From assembly GCA_947176685.1 (NCBI GenBank), contig CAMWRL010000026.1, forward strand, positions 1-14,428: DNA of 14,428 nt, given 5' to 3'. The stretch comes from an uncultured Ruminococcus sp. (lineage in GTDB: Bacteria; Bacillota; Clostridia; Oscillospirales; Ruminococcaceae). The position numbers were made by a program, and so were the translations under genes. Positions 1-6,628 of this stretch are shown here, piece by piece; position 1 is the stretch's first letter; each line of letters begins with the position of its first letter. The notes beneath the pieces are model-generated. The model was not told the origin of the DNA. It made no database searches and saw only the letters and a program-made list of their open reading frames with translations.

Positions 1-73
1 TTTAATGATACGGCGACCACCGTGATCTACACCTATTAAGTCGTCGGCAGCGTCTTATGTGTATAAGAGACAG
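1..73 (+). other. Illumina Nextera i5 adapter (sequencing artefact)
   Basis: Bases 4-32 match the P5 flow-cell oligo with one mismatch at 23 (T for A). Bases 33-40 are an 8-base i5 index, CTATTAAG, which I recall as a Nextera XT index. Bases 41-54 are TCGTCGGCAGCGTC (Read 1 adapter), and 55-73 are the 19-bp Tn5 mosaic end with two mismatches at 55-56, ending in GTATAAGAGACAG. The order P5, index, Read 1, mosaic end is exactly that of a tagmentation library molecule, so this is not biological sequence. Genomic DNA starts at about 74. Any reading frame that runs into this stretch is false. Confidence 0.98.
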
Positions 74-74
74 T

Positions 75-125
75 ACATATATACTCACTCCGGACGGCAA
101 AAAGAAAAAAGTCGGCAGGGGGTAA
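75..125 (+). CDS. possible 3' end of an unidentified upstream gene
   Basis: After the adapter, one frame reads TYILTPDGKKKKVGRG and then stops at TAA 123-125, five bases before the cdd start. The alternative frame from 74 ends at TGA 131-133, which would overlap the cdd start as ATGA. Either could be the tail of the preceding operon gene, since the genes that follow are packed with overlaps. Only about 16 codons are present and the rest is lost at the contig end, so the product cannot be identified. The first frame looks more protein-like, but the choice is a weak inference. Confidence 0.3.
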   Translation, partial: TYILTPDGKKKKVGRG

Positions 126-129
126 CGTT

Positions 130-510
130 ATGAATAATGCTGATTTTTTTGACCTTGCTGTAAGAGCGTCCGAAAAATCATATGCGCCGTACAGCAATTT
201 CAAAGTAGGGGCTGTGCTTCTTACGGAAGACGGACAGATTTTCACGGGCTACAATATCGAAAACGCTTCATATTCGCTTACTGTATGTGCGGAACGGACG
301 GCAATTTTCAAAGCTGTATCTTCCGGATTCAGAAATTTCAAGGCTATTGCAATCGCAGGAAGTGCTGACGGGGATTTTTCAAAGCCCTGTCCTCCTTGTG
401 GAGCTTGTCTGCAAGTTATGGCGGAGTTCTGCAATGATGATTTTATGATTGTGCTTGCGGACGGAGTTTATCAACTGTCGGATTTTCTGCCTAAGAGGTT
501 TAAACTATGA
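130..510 (+). CDS. cdd: cytidine deaminase
   Basis: This is a 126-aa homotetramer-type cytidine deaminase, which hydrolyses cytidine and deoxycytidine to uridine and deoxyuridine in pyrimidine salvage (cytosol). The visible family marks are the substrate-binding NIEN (42-45), the zinc/catalytic CAE (Cys53, Glu55) and PCGAC (89-93) supplying Cys90 and Cys93 as further zinc ligands. The length is normal for the family. ATG 130 is preceded by a purine-rich AGGGGG at 117-122. The stop overlaps the next gene by 4 nt (ATGA at 507-510), so the two are probably translationally coupled. One small oddity is that the residue after PCGAC is Leu94, where many homologues have Arg (PCGACRQ). The enzyme is otherwise ordinary. 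Confidence 0.95.
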   Translation: MNNADFFDLAVRASEKSYAPYSNFKVGAVLLTEDGQIFTGYNIENASYSLTVCAERTAIFKAVSSGFRNFKAIAIAGSADGDFSKPCPPCGACLQVMAEFCNDDFMIVLADGVYQLSDFLPKRFKL

Positions 511-1064
511 AAAAAATAAACGCTGTCTACAATGACGAAACAATACGTGTATATCAGGCATTCAACGAAAGAATAGCTTGTGAAGCCGTGACTCTGGGGA
601 CTTTCGGACAGTCTTTCAGCCGTGGACGTATGACATGGATTAAACCGTCATTTTTATGGATGATGTACCGTTCCGGCTGGGCTGAAAAGGAAAATCAGGA
701 ACATATACTTGCGATTGACATTAAGCGTGAGGGTTTTGACGAAATAGTAAGAAATGCTGTTATGTCGTCATACAGCGAAAAACTGGGCGTTACCCGTGAG
801 GAATGGAAAAAACAGATAGCTGTTTCAGAAGTACGCTGTCAGTTTGACCCCGACAGGGATATTTATGGAAATCCTCTGCCGGTAAGAGCTATACAGCTGG
901 GACTGCGTGGCAGTATGGTTGAAAAATATATAAATAACTGGATAGTTCAGATAACAGATATTACAGAAGATGTAAGATACTTGAAGTCTCTGAGGGATAA
1001 CGGCGGACTTACTCCGGACAGGCTGCCGCAGGAAAAAGAATATACAGGAGGATTTGAATGTTAA
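507..1064 (+). CDS. DUF4291 family protein of unknown function
   Basis: The 185-aa protein matches, from memory, the DUF4291 family (bacteria and fungi). The signature is an N-terminal VYQAFNERIA (15-24), the highly conserved RMTWIKPSFLWMMYRSGW (41-58), then CQFDPDRDIYG (111-121) and QLGLRG (130-135). No biochemical function is established to my knowledge. The conserved Trp, Arg and Lys residues could form a ligand or nucleic-acid pocket, but that is speculation. No signal peptide or membrane segment is seen, so it is likely cytosolic. It starts inside the cdd stop codon (4-nt overlap) and its own end overlaps the radical SAM gene by 7 nt, so all three are probably one translationally coupled operon. 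Family call is confident; role is unknown. Confidence 0.85.
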   Translation: MKKINAVYNDETIRVYQAFNERIACEAVTLGTFGQSFSRGRMTWIKPSFLWMMYRSGWAEKENQEHILAIDIKREGFDEIVRNAVMSSYSEKLGVTREEWKKQIAVSEVRCQFDPDRDIYGNPLPVRAIQLGLRGSMVEKYINNWIVQITDITEDVRYLKSLRDNGGLTPDRLPQEKEYTGGFEC

Positions 1065-2899
1065 AAGAAAAAATTGAAAGACATCTGCTTGAAGTTCAGA
1101 AACCGTCACGTTATATCGGCGGTGAAGTCGGAAGCATAATAAAGGATAAGTCAAAAATAGATGTACGATTTGCATTCTGTTTTCCGGACACCTACGACAT
1201 AGGAATGTCCCATTTAGGTATGAAGATACTTTACTCACTCACAAATGAATGTGAGAATTACTGGTGTGAAAGGTGCTTTGCGCCGTCTGAGGACTTTGAG
1301 AAGATTATGCGTGAAAATGACATTCCGCTGTACGCTCTCGAAAGCCTTGACCCGATTAAGGATTTTGATTTCATAGGCTTTACAATGCAGTACGAACTGT
1401 CATATACAAACGTTCTGAATATGCTTGACCTTGCCGGAATACCCATATATGCCCGTGACCGTACAAACGAACTTACGCAGATAGTAGTTGCCGGCGGTCC
1501 CTGCGTGTGCAATCCCGAACCGCTTGCTGATTTCTTTGATTTGTTCATTATGGGAGAGGGCGAGGAAGTAAACCTTGAACTTATGGACTTGTACACCGAA
1601 ATGAAAAAGCAGGGAGCGTCAAGAAAAGAGTTTTTGCAGAGGGCTTGTCAGATTGAGGGTATATATGTTCCGGAGTTTTACAGATTCAGCTATAAGCCTG
1701 ATGGTACTGTTGAAAAAGTCGAGAATACCAACAACGCTCCGGCAGTCGTAAAAAAGCGTATTATAAAGGATTTCGACAAGGTGTACTATCCGGACGATTT
1801 TGTTGTGCCTTTTACCGAAATAGTCCACGACCGTGTATCAGTGGAAGTTTTGAGAGGCTGTCTGCGTGGCTGTCGGTTCTGTCAGGCGGGATTCATATAC
1901 AGACCGTTCCGTGAAAAGAAGTCTGGCACTATAATTGACGAAACTAAAGCTTTATGCGAAAATACAGGTTATGACGAAGTTTCGCTTGCATCACTGAGTA
2001 CCAGCGACCATTCGGAAATATCCCCGATACTTTCTGAACTTATAGAATACACATCCGAAGAAAAAATAACACTGTCCCTGCCGTCTCTGAGAGTTGACAA
2101 CTTTTCGGAAGAACTGCTTGAAAAAATAAAGAGAGTCAGAAAGTCCGGACTTACTTTTGCACCGGAGGGCGGCACACAGCGATTGCGTGACGTTATAAAC
2201 AAAAACGTAAGTGACGATGAAATTATGAACACTTGCCGGATAGCGTTTGAGGGCGGATACTCGTCAGTAAAACTGTATTTTATGATGGGACTCCCTACAG
2301 AAACAGATGAAGATATTGTCGGTATCGCTGAACTTGCACAACGTATTATTGACCTTTTCTACAGTCTTGAAAACCGTCCTAAAGGCAGAGGAGTACAGAT
2401 TTCAATAAGTTGTGCGACTTTTGTCCCGAAACCTTTTACGCCGTTTCAGTTCGAGCCGCAGGACACAAGGGAAATGATTGAACATAAACAGAAACTTTTG
2501 CTTGACAGCGTTAATAAAAAACGTGTAAAGGTAAGTTATCACGATGCAGATGTAAGTATTCTGGAAGCTGTCCTTGCAAAAGGTGACAGAAGACTTTGTG
2601 ATGTGATATATACGGCTTGGAAAAAAGGCTGTAAGTTTGACAGCTGGGGAGAGCATTTCCGTTTTGACAAGTGGGTGGAGGCTTTTGAGGAGTGCGGCAT
2701 TGACCCGTCATTCTACGCAAACAGACGCATTGAATATGATGAGATTCTCCCGTGGGAACATCTTGATTATTATGTGTCAAAGGAATTTTTCGTCCGTGAA
2801 AACAAGACCGCTCACGAATCTGTCACAACACCACACTGTCGTTTGAAATGCTCCGGCTGCGGCGTAAACAGGAAGATTGGAGGGAAATGTTTTGATTAA
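1058..2899 (+). CDS. B12-binding-type radical SAM protein (TIGR03960 type)
   Basis: The 613-aa protein has an N-terminal cobalamin-binding-like domain (about 36-190, with DTYDIGMSHLGMKILY and the VAGGP and GEGEE loops). A radical SAM core follows from about 255, with its 4Fe-4S motif CLRGCRFC (Cys268, Cys272, Cys275) and APEGGTQRLR (368-377). The C-terminal tail carries a second cysteine set, CRLKCSGC (Cys594, Cys598, Cys601) plus Cys611. The family resembles MiaB/YgiQ-like enzymes but its substrate is not known to me; it is usually paired or fused with the DUF2344 protein found next here. The start ATG lies 6 nt after AGGAGG (1046-1051) and overlaps the upstream gene by 7 nt. Its end overlaps the next gene by 8 nt. 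Confidence 0.9.
   Translation: MLKEKIERHLLEVQKPSRYIGGEVGSIIKDKSKIDVRFAFCFPDTYDIGMSHLGMKILYSLTNECENYWCERCFAPSEDFEKIMRENDIPLYALESLDPIKDFDFIGFTMQYELSYTNVLNMLDLAGIPIYARDRTNELTQIVVAGGPCVCNPEPLADFFDLFIMGEGEEVNLELMDLYTEMKKQGASRKEFLQRACQIEGIYVPEFYRFSYKPDGTVEKVENTNNAPAVVKKRIIKDFDKVYYPDDFVVPFTEIVHDRVSVEVLRGCLRGCRFCQAGFIYRPFREKKSGTIIDETKALCENTGYDEVSLASLSTSDHSEISPILSELIEYTSEEKITLSLPSLRVDNFSEELLEKIKRVRKSGLTFAPEGGTQRLRDVINKNVSDDEIMNTCRIAFEGGYSSVKLYFMMGLPTETDEDIVGIAELAQRIIDLFYSLENRPKGRGVQISISCATFVPKPFTPFQFEPQDTREMIEHKQKLLLDSVNKKRVKVSYHDADVSILEAVLAKGDRRLCDVIYTAWKKGCKFDSWGEHFRFDKWVEAFEECGIDPSFYANRRIEYDEILPWEHLDYYVSKEFFVRENKTAHESVTTPHCRLKCSGCGVNRKIGGKCFD
2879..2884 (+). promoter_or_regulatory. ribosome binding site deciding the TTG start at 2892
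   Basis: GGAGGG lies inside the last codons of the radical SAM gene, seven bases before TTG 2892. It overlaps the alternative TTG at 2877-2879, so it cannot serve that codon. Confidence 0.75.
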
Positions 2900-3545
2900 A
2901 CTGAGAGCCGTTTTTGAAAAGAAAGACCGTGCAAAATATATTTCGCACCTTGACCTCAACCGCTGTATGCTCCGGACTTTCAGGCGTTCCGGACTGCCCA
3001 TATGGTATACGGAGGGTTTTCATTCGCATCCGTATTTTTCATTTGCACTTGCCCTGTCGTTGGGGTATGAAAGCAACTGCGAAATACTTGATTTCAATCT
3101 CAATGAGGAAATACCCTTTGACGAAGTCCGTGACCGTCTCAATGCTGTAATGCCTTATGGTATGAGGATTATTTCTGTAGGCGAGCCGAAACTCAAAATC
3201 ACGAAAATCGCAAAGGCTGAATACAGTTTTTCTTTGAAGTCCGATAATATAGACGGTCTGGTGAATGATGTGGAAAGACTTCTGCAAAGCGAAAGCATTT
3301 TAGTTGAAAAGAAAACAAAAAAAGGTATACAGCAGGTTGATATAAAGCCATTTATTGAAATAACGTCCGTCAGTCTTTGGGATGGAAAGTACAATATGTC
3401 AATGAGACTTCCGGCAGGTACTCAGGTGAATTATAATCCCGCACTTTTCTTTGAAGCCCTCAGAAATTCGTCCGGAATACCCTTTGAAACCGCTGAAATC
3501 AGGCGTACAGGAATTTTTTCCGAAAATAATGAAATTTTTTTGTGA
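2892..3545 (+). CDS. radical SAM-associated protein (TIGR03936/DUF2344 type)
   Basis: The protein is 217 aa from the TTG at 2892. Its N-terminus, MIKLRAVFEKKDRAKYISHLD, is typical of the family, with conserved YISHLD (16-21), RRSGLP (31-36) and EGFHSHP (41-47). The family is found next to, or fused C-terminally with, TIGR03960 radical SAM proteins, and the pair presumably acts on one substrate, possibly an RNA or ribosome-linked one given frequent ribosomal-gene neighbours (inference). A TTG at 2877 is in frame but would add five unlikely residues. TTG 2892 has GGAGGG at 2879-2884, seven bases upstream, so I prefer it. The gene overlaps the end of its partner by 8 nt. No intrinsic terminator is visible after the stop. 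Confidence 0.87.
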   Translation: MIKLRAVFEKKDRAKYISHLDLNRCMLRTFRRSGLPIWYTEGFHSHPYFSFALALSLGYESNCEILDFNLNEEIPFDEVRDRLNAVMPYGMRIISVGEPKLKITKIAKAEYSFSLKSDNIDGLVNDVERLLQSESILVEKKTKKGIQQVDIKPFIEITSVSLWDGKYNMSMRLPAGTQVNYNPALFFEALRNSSGIPFETAEIRRTGIFSENNEIFL

Positions 3546-3552
3546 AAAACTC

Positions 3553-3581
3553 TTGCTTTTTTTTTCAAAGTGTGTTATTAT
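3553..3581 (+). promoter_or_regulatory. sigma-A-type promoter for rplS
   Basis: A -35 TTGCTT (3553-3558), a 17-bp spacer and a -10 TATTAT (3576-3581) preceded by TG (3573-3574) make an extended -10 promoter. Transcription would start near 3588, giving a leader of about 115 nt before rplS. It lies directly after the stop of the upstream operon. Confidence 0.7.
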
Positions 3582-3586
3582 ATAAA

Positions 3587-3682
3587 GGCATTTGAAATCC
3601 GTCCGCATTTTTTGCTGACGGGAGTTAATGCCGTAAGACATTAAACCGGACAGTCCGCTGTTGTCCATAACAAGAATGTCCG
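3587..3682 (+). promoter_or_regulatory. structured 5' leader of rplS (candidate L19 leader)
   Basis: Three paired regions can be drawn by eye. GGCATT (3587-3592) pairs with AATGCC (3627-3632) and encloses CCGTC (3599-3603) paired with GACGG (3617-3621), which is capped by GCA/TGC around a T loop. Further on, CGGACA (3647-3652) pairs with TGTCCG (3677-3682) and encloses a small GTT/AAC hairpin. An autoregulatory L19 leader is known in low-GC Gram-positives (Rfam L19_leader), and the position fits. Whether this sequence meets that consensus cannot be judged here. An alternative GTCCG copy at 3653-3657 could form a switch partner. Confidence 0.5.
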
Positions 3683-3704
3683 CAAATTTTAGGAGGAAAT
3701 TAAA

Positions 3705-4049
3705 ATGGATGCACTCAAGTTAATCAGCAACTCAAGCATGAAGGAAAACGTTCCTGAATTTAATGTAGGTGATACTGTTAAAGTTCACGTACAGATTAAG
3801 GAAGGCGAAAAAAGCCGTATTCAGGTCTTTGAAGGCACTGTTATCGCCAAGAAACACGGCGGTATCAGCGAAACTTTCACCGTAAGACGTGTTTCCCACG
3901 GCTGTGGTATCGAAAGAGTTTTCCCCGTTCACTCACCTGCCGTTGACAAGGTTGAGGTTATCAGACACGGTAAGGTTCGCCGTGCTAAGCTCTACTATCT
4001 CCGTGACAGAGTTGGTAAGGCTGCCAAGGTTAAGGAACAGATTCGCTGA
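3705..4049 (+). CDS. rplS: 50S ribosomal protein L19
   Basis: This 114-aa protein is ribosomal protein L19, located at the 30S/50S interface. The conserved features are the N-terminal helix, the PEFNVGDTVKVHVQIKEGEKSR segment split over 17-38, VFEGTVIAKKHGG (41-53), TVRRVSHGCGIERVFP (59-74) and the basic C-terminus RRAKLYYLRDR (92-102). The length is standard. ATG 3705 follows AGGAGG (3691-3696) with eight bases between, the strongest ribosome binding site in the window, as expected for a ribosomal gene. Unlike many Firmicutes it is not preceded by rimM and trmD, but the downstream rbgA and rnhB are its usual neighbours. It likely heads its own transcript and may be feedback-regulated through its leader. 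Confidence 0.97.
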   Translation: MDALKLISNSSMKENVPEFNVGDTVKVHVQIKEGEKSRIQVFEGTVIAKKHGGISETFTVRRVSHGCGIERVFPVHSPAVDKVEVIRHGKVRRAKLYYLRDRVGKAAKVKEQIR

Positions 4050-4068
4050 AATGGCTGATGATTGGGTT

Positions 4069-4088
4069 CAGGCAGTTCATTCTGCCTG
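4069..4088 (+). repeat. hairpin after rplS
   Basis: CAGGCAG (4069-4075) and CTGCCTG (4082-4088) form a perfect 7-bp stem around a 6-nt loop, 20 bases after the rplS stop. It has no T-run, so it is not a terminator by itself. It may protect the mRNA 3' end or act with the terminator that follows. Confidence 0.6.
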
Positions 4089-4104
4089 CCCTGTCTATCT
4101 CCGT

Positions 4105-4127
4105 AAGGGACTGCAAGTCCCTTTTTT
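4105..4127 (+). terminator. rho-independent terminator after rplS
   Basis: AAGGGACT (4105-4112) pairs with AGTCCCTT (4116-4123) around a GCA loop, and the T-run continues to 4127. It should end most rplS transcripts. The signal peptidase gene starts only 28 bases later without a clear promoter, so partial read-through is likely. Confidence 0.85.
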
Positions 4128-4154
4128 GCTAATATTATGTTGTGAGGTGTCACT

Positions 4155-4814
4155 ATGGAAGAAAATGTAGAAGTCAATACCAGTCAGGAAAACAAGTCCG
4201 GCAACAAGTTCCTCAGTGATGTAATCGAAATCGTTGAATCCACATTGATAACGGTATTTGTTATTATAATGATTTTCACATATATTCTGCACCCCGTAAA
4301 CGTTGTGGGTACTTCAATGACCAACACGCTTCAGGACGGCGACAGGATTTTTATGACTACTGTATACGGCAGTCTGTCATATGGTGATATAGTTGTTATC
4401 AATAATGATATGGCGTATCTTCTGGACAGTGACAACGGAATTATTGAGAAAAATATTGACGGTTCAAGTCTCAAGGAATGCATTATAAAGCGTGTTATTG
4501 CTACAGGCGGACAGACTATCAAGCTTGTACCATACAGCGGCGATGTCGTTGTGGACGACAAGGTACTTGATGAACCATATATAAAGGAAAAACTTAAAAA
4601 CGGCGGTGTGTTTGATTACCCGATAACAGTGCCGGAAGGTTATTATTTCGTTATGGGTGACAACAGAAACGGTTCGTCTGACAGCCGTAACCCCGATATC
4701 GGTCTTATAAAGAAAGACCAGATTTACGGAAAAGCCATAATAAGATATGCACCGTTGAGCGACTTCAAATATCTCGGCGATTCATACAAGCATAACAGCA
4801 ATGAAGAACAATAA
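4155..4814 (+). CDS. lepB: type I signal peptidase (first of a tandem pair)
   Basis: This 219-aa membrane protease cleaves signal peptides from exported proteins on the outer face of the membrane. A polar N-terminus is followed by one transmembrane segment (about 29-46). Box B is GTSMTNTL with nucleophile Ser54. Box D is CIIKRVIA with general base Lys112. Box E is GDNRNGSSDSR (168-178). The common Pro of the SMxPTL motif is replaced by Asn57. A GAGGTG at 4144-4149 precedes the ATG. The end overlaps the second copy by 14 nt. A signal peptidase between rplS and rbgA is a known Firmicutes arrangement. SipS/SipW-style symbols are equally possible; the enzyme class is secure. Confidence 0.94.
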   Translation: MEENVEVNTSQENKSGNKFLSDVIEIVESTLITVFVIIMIFTYILHPVNVVGTSMTNTLQDGDRIFMTTVYGSLSYGDIVVINNDMAYLLDSDNGIIEKNIDGSSLKECIIKRVIATGGQTIKLVPYSGDVVVDDKVLDEPYIKEKLKNGGVFDYPITVPEGYYFVMGDNRNGSSDSRNPDIGLIKKDQIYGKAIIRYAPLSDFKYLGDSYKHNSNEEQ

Positions 4815-5397
4815 ATTTTTTGGCATACTGTGCCGTGAAATTGTCGCATTCATTGAAATGATTATTATAACGCTTTTTATGATGACGATGATTTTTACAT
4901 ATGTACTACGGGTTGCAACTGTCAACGGCGATTCAATGAAAAATACCCTTATTTCCGGAGACAGACTTATAACAACAGCTTTCTGTAATTCGCCTAAGCA
5001 GGGGGATATTGTAATTATTTATGCTGCGGACGCTGTTACCCTGAATGATGACGGCAGTCTTGATGTCAGAAAAGGTCTTCGCAAAACTCTTGTCAAAAGA
5101 GTTATTGCGGTTGAGGGACAGACTGTCGGTATAGATTTTGAACGTGGTGCAGTTTACGTTGACGGAAAAATGCTCGACGAAAGCTATATTACGGGTCTTA
5201 CACATATGGACGAGGGAGCTTTTACCGGACAGTACCCCGTTGAAGTTCCCGAAGGATACGTTTTTGTTATGGGCGACAACAGGCAGGTTTCAAAGGACAG
5301 CCGTTCCAGTGAACTGGGCTTTGTAGCCGTTGAAAATATAATCGGAAAGGTTCTGTTGCGCATATCACCGCTGGAAACTTTCGGTTTTATCAGATAA
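4801..5397 (+). CDS. lepB: type I signal peptidase (second of a tandem pair)
   Basis: This 198-aa paralogue of the preceding gene has the same plan. A transmembrane segment spans about 14-36. Box B is NGDSMKNTL with Ser45, box D is LVKRVIAVEG with Lys99, and box E is GDNRQVSKDSR (158-168). It also has Asn in place of the usual Pro in SMxPTL. Both catalytic residues are intact, so it should be active. The two copies differ clearly in the region between boxes B and D, which suggests an old duplication and possibly different substrates. The ATG lies inside the upstream gene (14-nt overlap) and has no good ribosome binding site, so translation probably depends on coupling. Confidence 0.93.
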   Translation: MKNNKFFGILCREIVAFIEMIIITLFMMTMIFTYVLRVATVNGDSMKNTLISGDRLITTAFCNSPKQGDIVIIYAADAVTLNDDGSLDVRKGLRKTLVKRVIAVEGQTVGIDFERGAVYVDGKMLDESYITGLTHMDEGAFTGQYPVEVPEGYVFVMGDNRQVSKDSRSSELGFVAVENIIGKVLLRISPLETFGFIR

Positions 5398-5413
5398 TTC
5401 AGGGGGTGTTTTA

Positions 5414-6289
5414 TTGGACAATATTGATATGAAAAATATACAGTGGTTTCCGGGACATATGGCTAAAACCCGCAGAGCTATCACCGCAAACCTGAAACTT
5501 GTCGATGCGGTTGTGGAAATAGTTGATGCAAGAGCGCCGTTAAGCAGCCGCAACCCCAAAATGGACAGGCTGACAGCCGGAAAACCTCGTATTATACTTT
5601 TAAATAAGTGTGACCTTGCTGACGAAAAAGCTACTCAGAAATGGATAAGTTATTTCGATAATATAGGAGTTACTGCATTGGCGGTTGACTGCAAGTCCGG
5701 AAAAGGTCTGAAACAGTTCATTCCGGCGGTGAAAAGCAGAACACTTAAAGAACTTATGGAAAAACGCCGTAAAAACGGAATGTCCGGCGCACCGGTAAGA
5801 CTTATGATAGTCGGAATCCCGAATGTCGGCAAGTCCTCACTGATAAACCGCCTTGCCGGCGCAAAGCGTGCAAAAGTTGAGGACAGACCCGGAGTTACAC
5901 GTATAAAGCAGTGGGTAAAACTTGAAAACAATGTTGAACTTCTTGATATGCCGGGAGTTTTATGGCCTAAATTTGAAGACCAGACCGTTGCAGTAAAGCT
6001 TGCGTTTACCGGAGCTGTCAGTGATGACATTCTTGATATTGAAACGCTTGCTATGAAACTGCTTGTTTTCCTGAAAGAAAATTATCCTCAGTCGCTTACA
6101 GAACGCTATAAAATAGAGTATTCGGACGGCGAAACGGGTCTTGACCTGCTTGAAAAGGTCGGCAGAAAACGTGGTATGATAATTTCAGGCGGAGAAGTCA
6201 ACACCGAAAGAACCGCTATAACTGTTATAGACGAGTTCCGCAGTGCAAAACTCGGACGGATTACTTTAGAATTGCCAGAGGTTAAATGA
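5414..6289 (+). CDS. rbgA: ribosome biogenesis GTPase RbgA (YlqF)
   Basis: The 291-aa protein is a circularly permuted GTPase needed for late 50S subunit assembly, promoting incorporation of late ribosomal proteins. The N-terminal IQWFPGHMAKTRR (9-21) is a family hallmark. The G4 motif NKCD (64-67) comes before G1 GIPNVGKSS (134-142), G2 RPGVTR (158-163) and G3 DMPG (178-181), the permuted order of YlqF/YawG GTPases. A C-terminal ANTAR-like RNA-binding region follows. The start is TTG 5414, seven bases after AGGGGG (5401-5406). The next in-frame ATG at 5429 lies only five codons later but has no comparable site. Placement downstream of rplS is typical. Confidence 0.96.
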   Translation: MDNIDMKNIQWFPGHMAKTRRAITANLKLVDAVVEIVDARAPLSSRNPKMDRLTAGKPRIILLNKCDLADEKATQKWISYFDNIGVTALAVDCKSGKGLKQFIPAVKSRTLKELMEKRRKNGMSGAPVRLMIVGIPNVGKSSLINRLAGAKRAKVEDRPGVTRIKQWVKLENNVELLDMPGVLWPKFEDQTVAVKLAFTGAVSDDILDIETLAMKLLVFLKENYPQSLTERYKIEYSDGETGLDLLEKVGRKRGMIISGGEVNTERTAITVIDEFRSAKLGRITLELPEVK

Positions 6290-6290
6290 C

Positions 6291-6614
6291 ATGAAAAAAG
6301 AAACAAGAAAAAAACTTGAAAATATGGCTGAAAAATACGCCAGATACGGCGTTACTCTCAAAGACTGCATAAACCTTTACAATATGAGCCTTCCGCTTGG
6401 ACAAAGCGAAGAATCAATTATTATCGGCTTACGTCTTGCAATGGCAAAACAGTTCGGGGAACATGAATATTTTACAAGTGAAGACGTTTCAGTTGTTACC
6501 GGTGAGAGCGTGGAGCAGATTAATAAGCGCATAGATGACAACAAGGAAGAACTTATGAATAATGGTTCTGTTGTTGAAGTATCAAGTCCGCTTCCGGGAT
6601 TATTCGACAAGTAA
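6291..6614 (+). CDS. uncharacterised 107-aa protein between rbgA and rnhB
   Basis: I do not recognise this protein. It is soluble, with no signal peptide or membrane segment and no cysteine pair (a single Cys26). The N-terminus is very basic (MKKETRKKLENMAEKYARYG), and the rest looks mostly helical. FTSEDVSVVTGESVEQINKRI (61-81) could be a helix-turn-helix-like unit (weak inference), followed by a short hydrophobic and acidic tail ending PLPGLFDK. The gene starts one base after the rbgA stop with AGAGG at 6277-6281 and ends 14 bases before rnhB, so it is co-transcribed. Base and codon use match its neighbours, with no sign of transfer. A small ribosome or RNA-linked helper is possible but unsupported. 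Confidence 0.8.
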   Translation: MKKETRKKLENMAEKYARYGVTLKDCINLYNMSLPLGQSEESIIIGLRLAMAKQFGEHEYFTSEDVSVVTGESVEQINKRIDDNKEELMNNGSVVEVSSPLPGLFDK

Positions 6615-6628
6615 ATGAGGTCTTTATT

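Noticed and set aside
55..73. Tn5/IS50-like transposon end
   Set aside because: It is the mosaic end of the Nextera adapter, preceded by P5 and an index in library order, with no transposase or target-site duplication.
3543..3567. Terminator for the radical SAM operon at the T-rich stretch
   Set aside because: Only an A/T-only 7-bp pairing can be drawn (TGAAAAA with TTTTTCA), too weak to terminate, and the T-run overlaps the rplS promoter.
4069..4127. Riboswitch upstream of the first signal peptidase
   Set aside because: Two simple hairpins after rplS, the second with a T-run, are explained by transcript-end structures; no conserved ligand-binding core is visible.
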